A stretch of 64,000 nt of DNA from Flavobacterium sp. Leaf82 (GTDB taxonomy: Bacteria; Bacteroidota; Bacteroidia; Flavobacteriales; Flavobacteriaceae): NCBI RefSeq assembly GCF_001422725.1, contig NZ_LMMA01000033.1:62001-126000 (forward strand). The letters run 5' to 3'. Shown piece by piece: positions 57,032 to 64,000 of the stretch. The position numbers were made by a program, and so were the translations under genes. The notes under the pieces were generated by a model, which saw only the letters and a list, made by a program, of their open reading frames with translations, ran no database searches and had not been told where the DNA came from. How positions within the stretch are numbered: position 1 is the first letter of the stretch; the number at the start of each line of letters is the position of its first letter.

Positions 57032-58714
57032 TTAGTTGATTTTACTGGTGGTTATATAAAAATTGATGTCAATTTTTAAAGGATTCGTTTCAATTTGTTC
57101 ATCAGTCTTTAGTGTTTTCCAGGTTGTTGTGGGATAGATCAAAACGTCTTTAGTCCAGTTTGTTTTAATAGGCATAGTAAACTTTTCGTTGCAGTTTGTA
57201 TATCGATATATCAAATTGCCATTGTTTAGTTTATATTCAAAAACAGGAATATTTTTAGTTCGTAGATATTGGTCAAACAAGTATTTAAAATCAATTCCTG
57301 ATGATGAACTTATATAATTTTCAATTTCATTTGTTGTAACAACTTTGTGATAGAAAGTACGATTTAAACCGTTTAAGATTTCCAGAAATTTTGAATCGTC
57401 ATTGATAATCGTTTTAATCATGTGTAAAATTGCCCATCCTTTTACATAATTATCCTGACTTCCATCTTCATTTATTCCATATCGTGCAATAATGGGTTTA
57501 TCGTTTTCTATTGTTCTAAATCTGCCTGCCATAAATTCATTTCCAGCCTGTTTTCCTGAAATATCAGCAATAACAAGCTCTTCTGCCAGACCTGCAAAAC
57601 CTTCCTGAATCCATCTGTCAGCAATATCAATTGCGGTAATATTATTACCAAACCATTCATGTGCCATTTCGTGCACAATAATTTTATCTGTTTTTTTACC
57701 CCAGCCAGTATTAGAAATGTCTCCGCCTTTTTTATTAGTTCCTTTTTTGTATGAACTTCCATAGGCAATTGCGCTTTGATGCTCCATCCCAATATAAGGC
57801 GCATCGACCATTTTAAATCCGTCCTCATAAAAAGGGTAGGGACCATACCAATGCTCTAAGGATTTCATTGTTGTATTCACTTCAGGAATCATGTGGTTTT
57901 CAGCTTTCTGTTTGTTGTAATCCAAAACCCAGTAATCCATAGTTAGCTTTCCTTTTTTACCATTATAAACCTGGCTGATATTTACATATTTACCCACATA
58001 AAATGAAATTGCATAATGGCTTATTGGGTTTTTAACTTCCCATCTATACGTTGAAGTATTATTAGCATTTTTAATTTTGTTTTTTAAGCGTCCGTTTGCA
58101 ATCGCAATTAGCGTATCAGGAACTGTAATAGAAATTGAGGCTCCTTTATCAGGTTCATCATACATCGTGTTTTTGCAGGGGTACCATAAACTGGCGCCTT
58201 TATATTGACAGGCAACCGAAATCCAGGGACGATTTAGGGAATCTTTTGCCCAAACTAATCCACCATCCCAAGGAGGTTTAATAGATTCTGTGGGCTTACC
58301 GGAATAATAAATGGTGATTTTATTTTTTTTGGAAGTTTGATTTTGAGGTAATTTCAAATACCAAATATTCTGATCTTGTGTATAATCGACTTTTTTACCT
58401 TTTTGAAATACACTGTCAATTTTAAGCGGACTTACTAAATCAATCTGCATTCGAGGAGAATGCTTTTTGTTTGTAACGTTATATTCAATTACATTTTTTC
58501 CTGTTATCGTTTTATTATTATAATCAGGATTAATACTTAAATCGTAATACTGAATATCCCACCAAATTCTTTCCGGAGTAATAGAACCATTAAGTGTATC
58601 TTGCTTAGTTGGAATTCTTAAAGGTTTATTTTCCTGTGCCTGAAGAGAGTAAAATACCAAATTGAGAATAAAAAGAAAACATGTTCTTTTATTAATTATA
58701 AAATATATCAGCAT
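57032..58714 (-). CDS. M1-family zinc metallopeptidase (aminopeptidase N-like), secreted
   Basis: A 560-residue protein with a signal peptide (LVFYSLQAQ, about 26). The catalytic site is H348-E349-M-A-H352 (HEMAHEW) with E371 as third zinc ligand; the exopeptidase motif GAMEN is replaced by YIGMEHQS (the usual Gly-x-Met-Glu remains as GMEH). The N-terminal beta domain has YDLSINPDYNNKTITGKNVI. Truncated relative to E. coli PepN, with no large C-terminal helical domain, as in bacterial periplasmic M1 members. Removes N-terminal residues from peptides. Confidence 0.92.
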   Translation of the reverse strand: MLIYFIINKRTCFLFILNLVFYSLQAQENKPLRIPTKQDTLNGSITPERIWWDIQYYDLSINPDYNNKTITGKNVIEYNVTNKKHSPRMQIDLVSPLKIDSVFQKGKKVDYTQDQNIWYLKLPQNQTSKKNKITIYYSGKPTESIKPPWDGGLVWAKDSLNRPWISVACQYKGASLWYPCKNTMYDEPDKGASISITVPDTLIAIANGRLKNKIKNANNTSTYRWEVKNPISHYAISFYVGKYVNISQVYNGKKGKLTMDYWVLDYNKQKAENHMIPEVNTTMKSLEHWYGPYPFYEDGFKMVDAPYIGMEHQSAIAYGSSYKKGTNKKGGDISNTGWGKKTDKIIVHEMAHEWFGNNITAIDIADRWIQEGFAGLAEELVIADISGKQAGNEFMAGRFRTIENDKPIIARYGINEDGSQDNYVKGWAILHMIKTIINDDSKFLEILNGLNRTFYHKVVTTNEIENYISSSSGIDFKYLFDQYLRTKNIPVFEYKLNNGNLIYRYTNCNEKFTMPIKTNWTKDVLIYPTTTWKTLKTDEQIETNPLKIDINFYITTSKIN

Positions 58715-58936
58715 ACACGGATTTTTTTAAAATTATAAAATCCGTGTAAATTACATTTTAATTACTGAATACTTTCAATAAGCTCTCTTATTTTTCTGTT
58801 GTGATTTTATTTATTCCTGTAAGCAAATTATTTTTATTGGGAACGAAAAAGAATATTATCGAATGTATTTAACGATAGTATTTTCTTTGATGTTTGATAA
58901 TCCCATGTCTGATTTATTTAATCTGAATCAAATAAA
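58715..58936. other. Intergenic region, nothing recognised
   Basis: 222 A/T-rich bases between the peptidase start and trpA stop with no clear hairpin or box. A terminator for trpA is expected but I did not find a convincing one. Confidence 0.4.
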
Positions 58937-59698
58937 TTATCGAATCTCACCCACAAACTGCTCAATTTTACCAGAACCGCTTTCACTTAAATGTTTAATA
59001 AAAGCACTACCAATAATAGCTCCTTTTGCAAATTTGGTCGCCTGATTAAAAGTTTCCTTGTTCGAAATACCAAAACCAATAATTTGTGGATTTTTAAGAT
59101 TCATGTTTGAAATTCTTTCGAAATAATCTTCCTGAACGTTTCCAAAACCAGATTGAGAACCAGTAACACTTGCAGAACTTACCATATAAATAAATCCGTT
59201 TGAAACGCTGTCGATAAAACGAATACGTTCGTCAGAAGTTTGTGGTGTAATCAGGAATACATTGATTAATCCGTATTTTTCAAAAATTGCTTTGTATTCG
59301 TCAGCATAAACGTCAACCGGTAAATCTGGAATAATTAAACCATCTATACCAATTTCGGCACATTTTTTACAAAATTCTTCCACTCCGTATTGCAACATTG
59401 GATTGAAATATCCCATAATAATCAACGGAATTTTTACGCTTTCGCGGATGTTCTTAAGCTGATCGAAAAGAATTTGAGTCGTCATTCCGTTATGAAGCGC
59501 TTGTGTAGAACTTGCCTGAATTGTTGGTCCATCTGCCAATGGATCACTAAAAGGCAGACCAATTTCGATTAAGTCAACGCCGTTTTTTTCTAAATCCTGA
59601 ATGATTTGAACCGTATCATTCAAATTAGGATATCCTGCAGAAAAATAGATAGAAAGTATCTTTTTATCTTCTTGTAATTTTTGAGTTATTCTGTTCAT
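58937..59698 (-). CDS. trpA: Tryptophan synthase alpha chain
   Basis: A 253-residue TIM barrel that cleaves indole-glycerol phosphate. Catalytic Glu lies in DLIEIGLPFSDPLADGP and catalytic Asp in GLIIPDLPV; the phosphate-binding GFGIS and VSSASVTGS are intact. It is last in the trp order and is separated from trpB by two unrelated genes. Confidence 0.96.
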   Translation of the reverse strand: MNRITQKLQEDKKILSIYFSAGYPNLNDTVQIIQDLEKNGVDLIEIGLPFSDPLADGPTIQASSTQALHNGMTTQILFDQLKNIRESVKIPLIIMGYFNPMLQYGVEEFCKKCAEIGIDGLIIPDLPVDVYADEYKAIFEKYGLINVFLITPQTSDERIRFIDSVSNGFIYMVSSASVTGSQSGFGNVQEDYFERISNMNLKNPQIIGFGISNKETFNQATKFAKGAIIGSAFIKHLSESGSGKIEQFVGEIR

Positions 59699-59715
59699 TT
59701 TAATATCTTTTATTT

Positions 59716-59742
59716 CCTGTCAGGTTTCCAAAACCTGTTAGG
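59716..59742. repeat. CCTGTCAGGTTT palindrome
   Basis: CCTGTCAGGTTT-CCA-AAACCTGTTAGG, near-perfect hairpin upstream of trpA. The core CGTCAGGT-ACCTGACG of the 6.43-kb terminator is similar. Confidence 0.65.
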
Positions 59743-59760
59743 TATGTTAAGTTTTGTTTT

Positions 59761-59826
59761 GCCACAGATTAATTGATTTTCACTGATTACTATTGAAAAT
59801 TTGTTTTAATCTGTGAAATCTGTGGT
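59761..59826. repeat. GCCACAGATTAA-type palindrome
   Basis: Arms GCCACAGATTAATTGATTTT and the inverse TTTTAATCTGTGAAATCTGTGGT around a short A/T loop, between trpA and the nitrilase gene. Confidence 0.8.
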
Positions 59827-59835
59827 ATTGTTTTT

Positions 59836-60573
59836 TTAATTATTTACAATTTTACCTGACCAATTATCATTTTGATTTTCGATCAATAATAATCCGGAAT
59901 CTGAATGATTCATTTGTGCAATTAATTCTCCTTTGTTATTCCAGAAAGCACTTTGTCCTGCCGAAGGATATCCCCAGGATTCGCCACTGAAATTCGACAT
60001 CAAGACATTCATTTTATGTTTTTGTGCATAATTCTGTAAATCCCGATACGCATTCGGAATTCCGTTTGGTGAAAAGAAAATGCTGGCAATGTAAATATCA
60101 GTTTCTCTTTTGCAGGCATTTTCCGGATGCAGGTGATTATCGATATCAGCGCAAATGGCAAATGAAATTTTTTGGTTTTCAATAGTAATCATCGGATTAT
60201 AATTGAATGAAGATTGGAAAAATTCGTCTTCGCCTTCATGCAAAAATTGCTTCGTATAGATTTCAACTGAATTGTCAGGAGAAATTACAAATTCACCAAT
60301 AAACATTTCTGAATCTATTTGAATTGGCGCACCGGCAATAATTACAATATTGTTTTCGACAGCCAATTTTTTTAAATGATCTAATCTTGAATCATCCTTT
60401 TTTAAAATCAATTGATGCGCATTTTCTCTTTCATAACCTGTAAGGGACATTTCCGGAAATGCAATTAATTGTGCTTTATTTTGCACAGCCAATTCTATAA
60501 GGCGATAATGATCTAATAAATTAGCTTCAATATCTCCTCGTTTTGGTTTTGTTTGTGCAGCAGCTAAGATCAT
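59836..60573 (-). CDS. Carbon-nitrogen hydrolase (nitrilase superfamily)
   Basis: A 245-residue enzyme with the catalytic triad E41 in FPEMSLTGYE, Lys in IYTKQFLHEGE and Cys in FAICADIDNH. It hydrolyses amide or nitrile bonds; the substrate is not known, and it may be a deaminated-glutathione or omega-amidase relative. It sits inside the trp operon between the AIG2-like gene and trpA, without an obvious role in tryptophan synthesis. Confidence 0.9.
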   Translation of the reverse strand: MILAAAQTKPKRGDIEANLLDHYRLIELAVQNKAQLIAFPEMSLTGYERENAHQLILKKDDSRLDHLKKLAVENNIVIIAGAPIQIDSEMFIGEFVISPDNSVEIYTKQFLHEGEDEFFQSSFNYNPMITIENQKISFAICADIDNHLHPENACKRETDIYIASIFFSPNGIPNAYRDLQNYAQKHKMNVLMSNFSGESWGYPSAGQSAFWNNKGELIAQMNHSDSGLLLIENQNDNWSGKIVNN

Positions 60574-60584
60574 TTTTACTTCAA

Positions 60585-60905
60585 TTATTTATTTTCTATA
60601 TAAACCCATGCAACAGCTCCGGACTTTAACGTAACCTGAACTCTTTTGTATGAATTAGATTCGAATATATCAACTTTGGCTAAATCTGTAGCCGAAATAT
60701 CAAAAGCAACGCCGTGTATAGGATCTGAAGAATCTGCGCTTGGTACAGCTACAACATAATCTGCCATTCCAAATTCTTCTTCAATTTGCAGACTTTTTAG
60801 TTTATAACCCAGCAGTTGGTCACGAGTTCCAGTCAGAACTTTATTAAAAAGCTGCATTTGAATTTGTTTTGACCTTAATGTTCCGTAAGAAAATAATTTT
60901 TCCAT
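60585..60905 (-). CDS. Gamma-glutamylcyclotransferase-like (AIG2) protein
   Basis: A 106-residue protein with YGTLRS at residues 7-12 (the family's substrate loop), followed by a conserved-acidic region (DPIHGVAFDIS, VDIFESNSYKRVQV). Members cleave gamma-glutamyl-amino acids or serve unknown roles. It starts upstream of the nitrilase gene with an 11-bp gap and lies downstream of trpB with a dispersed repeat between. Confidence 0.88.
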   Translation of the reverse strand: MEKLFSYGTLRSKQIQMQLFNKVLTGTRDQLLGYKLKSLQIEEEFGMADYVVAVPSADSSDPIHGVAFDISATDLAKVDIFESNSYKRVQVTLKSGAVAWVYIENK

Positions 60906-60933
60906 AATTGTTATCTTTCTCGTTGTTGTTTTT

Positions 60934-61042
60934 TGCGTTAGGGATAGAAGCGATATCTCCCGATTTAGAAAAACAAGGCTTTTTAGCCGTAGTTTTTGTT
61001 AATTGGGAATTTAGCGGATAGCCCGGACCGCAGGTAACGCCC
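60934..61042 (+). repeat. GCGTTAGGGAT-type dispersed element, copy 2
   Basis: About 109 nt: GCGTTAGGGATAGAAGCGATATC, variable centre with a hairpin (AAGGCTTTTTAGCC), TTAGCGGATAGCCCGGACCGCAGGTAACGC. Ends GCGTTA/TAACGC are complementary. The same orientation and order as copy 1. Confidence 0.8.
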
Positions 61043-61051
61043 AAATTAATC

Positions 61052-62233
61052 TTATAATTTAAAATAATCGATATAATTGTCTAAATCTTTGTCGCCTCGA
61101 CCGGAAAGACTGATTACTACAATATCTGTTGGTTTAAATTTCTTTTGATCTAAAACTGCAAAAGCATGTGCACTCTCAATTGCCGGAATAATTCCTTCTA
61201 GTTTTGTAAGCTGTAAACCCGCATTCATAGCATCATCATCAGTCACAGAGAAAAATTCGCCACGACCAGTTTGCGCCAAATGTGCGTGCATTGGTCCAAC
61301 TCCGGGATAATCAAGACCTGCAGAAATAGAATATGGCTCTGTAATTTGCCCGTCAGGAGTTTGCATTAAAAGGGTTTTACAACCGTGAATAACGCCTACT
61401 TTTCCTAATTTGCTGGTTGCGGCACTATGACCGCTGTCAACACCTTTTCCGGCAGCTTCAACAGCTATAATTCCAACTTCTGGTTCGTGCAAAAAGTGAT
61501 AATAAGTTCCTGCAGCATTACTTCCGCCACCAATACAAGCAACTACATAATCAGGATTTTCTCGTCCTTCTTTTTCCTTTAACTGCCATTTTATTTCTTC
61601 AGAAATTACACTCTGAAAACGTGTCACCATATCCGGATAAGGATGCGGTCCAATTGCAGATCCAATGATATAATGGGTGTCAACTGGGTTATTGATCCAA
61701 TCTCTAATCGCTTCGTTTGTAGCATCTTTTAGCGTTCTTGAACCTGAAAGAGCGGGACGAACCTCAGCGCCCAGCATTTTCATACGCGCTACGTTTGGTG
61801 CCTGACGCGCAATGTCGATTTCGCCCATATAAACAATACATTCCATTCCCATAAGCGCACAAACCGTTGCAGTTGCAACTCCGTGTTGACCAGCGCCAGT
61901 TTCGGCAATAATTCTCTTTTTGCCCAAACGTTTCGCAACTAATATTTGCCCAATTGTGTTGTTTACTTTATGTGCTCCGGTATGGTTTAAGTCTTCTCTT
62001 TTTAAGTAAACTTTGGTGTTGTATTTTTCAGATAATCGCTTGGCAAAATATAGCGGACTAGGACGTCCAACATAATCTTTTAGCAATTGGTCAAACTCGG
62101 CTTTAAAATCTGGCTCACTTGTTATTTTTAAATAATTCTGGCGTAATTCTTCTACATTTGGATAGAGCATTTCAGGAATGTAAGCTCCTCCAAATTCTCC
62201 GTAATATCCTTTTTCATTGACGTTAAAATTCAT
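61052..62233 (-). CDS. trpB: Tryptophan synthase beta chain
   Basis: A 393-residue PLP enzyme that joins indole and serine. PLP lysine in NHTGAHKVNN (about 86), GGGSNA phosphate-loop, and DRGD-like GRGDKDLD near the end. Standard bacterial TrpB1. It starts 11 bp after trpF. Confidence 0.97.
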   Translation of the reverse strand: MNFNVNEKGYYGEFGGAYIPEMLYPNVEELRQNYLKITSEPDFKAEFDQLLKDYVGRPSPLYFAKRLSEKYNTKVYLKREDLNHTGAHKVNNTIGQILVAKRLGKKRIIAETGAGQHGVATATVCALMGMECIVYMGEIDIARQAPNVARMKMLGAEVRPALSGSRTLKDATNEAIRDWINNPVDTHYIIGSAIGPHPYPDMVTRFQSVISEEIKWQLKEKEGRENPDYVVACIGGGSNAAGTYYHFLHEPEVGIIAVEAAGKGVDSGHSAATSKLGKVGVIHGCKTLLMQTPDGQITEPYSISAGLDYPGVGPMHAHLAQTGRGEFFSVTDDDAMNAGLQLTKLEGIIPAIESAHAFAVLDQKKFKPTDIVVISLSGRGDKDLDNYIDYFKL

Positions 62234-62244
62234 TTTTTGAAATT

Positions 62245-62868
62245 TTAAAGGTTGACAATTTCAAGTTTTCGCTTGAAATTGGTTAATAAATTTTTATTTT
62301 TTAATCCAGATTCGATTTCAAATTTACTATTTACATCAATAGCATAAACAGGTAATTTTAAATTTTTAATCGCTGCTATTTCTTCTATTCCAATACCGCC
62401 GCTTAAGAAAAAGGGTTTATCAGATTTATAATTTTTTAATATTTTCCAATCGAATGTTGTTCCGTTTCCTCCCGGTAATTTTCCTTTAGTGTCAAACAGG
62501 AAATAATCACAAACATTTTCGAACGGTTTGAGAACCTCAAAATCAAAATCGTCCCCAACTGAAAATACTTTTATAATTTCGACTTTCTTACTGATTTTAT
62601 TTTTTAATTCTTTACAATATTCAACAGATTCATCTCCGTGTAACTGAACCGCTTGTAAATTGTGTTGTTTTATTTTTTCTATGATATTCTCAACAGATTC
62701 ATTTACAAAAACACCAGTTTTTTTGATCGTTTTTATAAGTTCAGGAATCGTTCCGGTAAAATATCGGGCAGATTTCTCATAGAAAATAAATCCCATATAA
62801 TCGGGTAGGAGCGCTCCTACTTCGAGAATGTTTTCGGGATATTTCATGCCGCAAATTTTGAGTTTCAT
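62245..62868 (-). CDS. trpF: Phosphoribosylanthranilate isomerase
   Basis: A 207-residue TIM barrel: MKLKICGMKYPENI (catalytic Cys7), AVQLHGDES, and Asp in LFDTKGKLPGG; ends LSGGIGIE, YAIDVNSKFE. Converts phosphoribosylanthranilate to the carboxyphenylamino-deoxyribulose phosphate used by TrpC. Confidence 0.95.
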   Translation of the reverse strand: MKLKICGMKYPENILEVGALLPDYMGFIFYEKSARYFTGTIPELIKTIKKTGVFVNESVENIIEKIKQHNLQAVQLHGDESVEYCKELKNKISKKVEIIKVFSVGDDFDFEVLKPFENVCDYFLFDTKGKLPGGNGTTFDWKILKNYKSDKPFFLSGGIGIEEIAAIKNLKLPVYAIDVNSKFEIESGLKNKNLLTNFKRKLEIVNL

Positions 62869-62880
62869 TGTTTTTATTTT

Positions 62881-63019
62881 TTTACCGCAAAGGGGCTAAG
62901 TTTTTATTTTTTTTGCGCTTATAAATGCTAAGTTCGCAAAGCTTTGTGTTTAGTTTTTGCCGCGAATTACACTAATTTTCACTAATTCAATTCGTGCTAA
63001 TTTGTGTAATTCGTGGCAA
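62881..63019. repeat. Octamer remnant plus GCCGCGAATT palindrome between trpC and trpF
   Basis: Degraded octamer units (AAAGGGGC-TAAGTTTT; ATGCTAAG-TTCGCAAA-GCTTTGTG) at 62886-62950, then arms GCCGCGAATTACACTAATT (62959-62977) and AATTTGTGTAATTCGTGGC (62999-63017). Confidence 0.7.
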
Positions 63020-63027
63020 ACTTAAAA

Positions 63028-63807
63028 TTACAGCTGGCTAATAAATTCAGTTGCAGCTTGACCGGCGTTGTCGGTTTTCATGAAGTTTTCTCCAATTAAA
63101 AATCCACTGTAACCATAAGGTCTTAGTTCAGAAATAGCTTCGATTGATGAGATTCCGCTTTCAGAAACTTTTACAAAATCATCCGGAATTTGTGATGCTA
63201 GTTGTTTGCTGAAATCTAAGCTTACTTCGAAAGTTTTTAGGTTTCTGTTGTTTACACCAATCATATCAAGAGTTGGCATAATCGATTTTTCTAATTCTTC
63301 CTGATTGTGAACTTCCAATAGCACTTCTAATCCTAGTTTCTTTGCAAATTCAGATAATGATTTGATTTCTTCACGAGTTAAAACCGCTGCGATTAATAAA
63401 ATTAAATCGGCTCCAAAAGCTTTGGCTTCCAGAATTTGGTATTCATCAACAATAAATTCTTTTCGCAATAGCGGAATATTTACGCTTGCTCTTGCCAAAA
63501 GTAAATCATCAAGAGAACCTCCAAAATATTTTCCGTCCGTTAAAACCGAAATTCCGCATGCTCCTGCATTTTCATAGCCTTTTACAACTTCTTCAACTGT
63601 AAAACTATGATTGATTACTGATTTTGACGGAGAACGACGTTTATGTTCAGCGATAATTCCGGTTGAGCTTGTTCTTAGTTTTTGACTTAAAGAAATGGTT
63701 TCTCTTTCAAAAAATACTGAACTTTCCAATTGTGAAACCGGAATGATCGATTTTTTAAGAACGACTTCTCTTTGTTTATCAAATATTATTTTATCTAAAA
63801 TATTCAT
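63028..63807 (-). CDS. trpC: Indole-3-glycerol phosphate synthase
   Basis: A 259-residue TIM barrel: IIAEHKRRSPSKS (catalytic Glu/Lys), LLRKEFIVDEYQI, GVNNRNLKTF and SESGIS. Catalyses ring closure to indole-glycerol phosphate. Its ATG is 6 bp from an octamer repeat array. Confidence 0.96.
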   Translation of the reverse strand: MNILDKIIFDKQREVVLKKSIIPVSQLESSVFFERETISLSQKLRTSSTGIIAEHKRRSPSKSVINHSFTVEEVVKGYENAGACGISVLTDGKYFGGSLDDLLLARASVNIPLLRKEFIVDEYQILEAKAFGADLILLIAAVLTREEIKSLSEFAKKLGLEVLLEVHNQEELEKSIMPTLDMIGVNNRNLKTFEVSLDFSKQLASQIPDDFVKVSESGISSIEAISELRPYGYSGFLIGENFMKTDNAGQAATEFISQL

Positions 63808-63813
63808 TTTTAA

Positions 63814-63853
63814 GGTGCTAAGTTTCTAAGGTACTGAGGTACTAAGTTTTTAA
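63814..63853 (+). repeat. Octamer repeat array upstream of trpC
   Basis: Units GGTGCTAA, GTTTCTAA, GGTACTGA, GGTACTAA (8-nt period) fill the 48-bp gap between the trpD stop codon and the trpC ATG. Confidence 0.85.
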
Positions 63854-63855
63854 TT

Positions 63856-64000
63856 TTAAAGAGATAACTCTTGTAGTTTTTTGAGTGCTTGATGTCCTTT
63901 TCCGGAGAATAAGCTTTCTTTTGCCAATTCAAATCCTTCTAGCGGAGAACATTTTGTAACCGTTGCAATTGCCATAGCCGCGTTTGCACAAACCACATTA
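63856..64000 (-). CDS. trpD: Anthranilate phosphoribosyltransferase, C-terminal end (partial)
   Basis: Only the last 47 codons lie in the window (stop at 63856-63858); the gene continues past the right edge. The sequence NVVCANAAMAIATV, then PLEGFELAKESLFSGKGHQALKKLQ is the TrpD tail. Upstream of trpC, the usual trp order. Confidence 0.92.
   Translation of the reverse strand, partial: NVVCANAAMAIATVTKCSPLEGFELAKESLFSGKGHQALKKLQELSL

Overview
The window is a stretch of chromosome from a Flavobacterium-like member of the Bacteroidota. Four things point that way: the low-GC, A/T-rich intergenic DNA; promoters with the Bacteroidota -7 box TAnnTTTG; two type IX secretion (T9SS) type B cargo proteins; and a gene set typical of Flavobacteriaceae (OMPP1/FadL-type porin, TonB receptor with a carboxypeptidase-like N-terminus, 2TM proteins, HD-DUF5706 fusion). 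No rRNA, CRISPR array, prophage or complete insertion sequence was seen.

Layout. 1-2.8 kb: end of a GH27 alpha-galactosidase, a secreted GH5 glycanase and an OmpL-like porin. 3.4-9.0 kb (minus): amidase, Gly-rich secreted protein, rimO, OMPP1-type porin and a low-complexity lipoprotein. 9.1-11.4 kb: proS, three tRNA-Glu genes, rpsT. 11.7-13.8 kb: PAS histidine kinase and CheY-like regulator; then typA. 15.9-21.1 kb: two T9SS type B proteins. 21.2-22.9 kb: ABC transporter. 23-32.6 kb: a cluster of unusual genes, namely an orphan with kinase-like catalytic motifs, a beta-propeller lipoprotein, a three-part phosphatase/kinase-like/outer-membrane-barrel protein, an HD-domain protein fused to the Pycsar transmembrane effector domain (DUF5706), and a GAF protein. 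32.8-34.2 kb: an SDR oxidoreductase and a TetR regulator sharing an operator. 34.3-40.8 kb: NdpA-like protein, four-helix-bundle protein, pRiA4b ORF-3 protein, HPP protein, ClC channel, VOC protein, acetyltransferase, DinB protein. 40.9-47.7 kb: TonB receptor, then an operon with a LytS-type kinase, three 2TM proteins and a LytTR regulator. 47.9-50.7 kb: cca, a frameshifted membrane-protein gene and ctaA/COX15, translationally coupled. 51.3 kb: yaaA. 52.3-56.9 kb: TetR-TolC-EmrA-EmrB efflux operon. 57-58.7 kb: M1 peptidase. 58.9-64 kb: trp operon order D-C-F-B-(AIG2-like)-(nitrilase)-A.

The most striking non-genic content is several families of dispersed intergenic repeats. One is a degenerate tandem array with an 8-nt period (about GGTNCTAA), often present as inverted arms that abut flanking stop and start codons; in one place a four-helix-bundle gene sits in the loop. 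Others are palindromes built on GCCACGAATT and GCCACAGATTAA, a roughly 75-110-nt element beginning GCGTTAGGGAT, and two long perfect inverted repeats (GTCATTGCGAGG and GTCATTTCGACG types).

The best candidates for under-described biology are the HD-PycTM fusion, the phosphatase/kinase-like/barrel protein, the octamer-repeat element carrying a four-helix gene, and the slippery-site frameshift gene between cca and ctaA. All functional calls come from reading motifs by eye; no database search was run.
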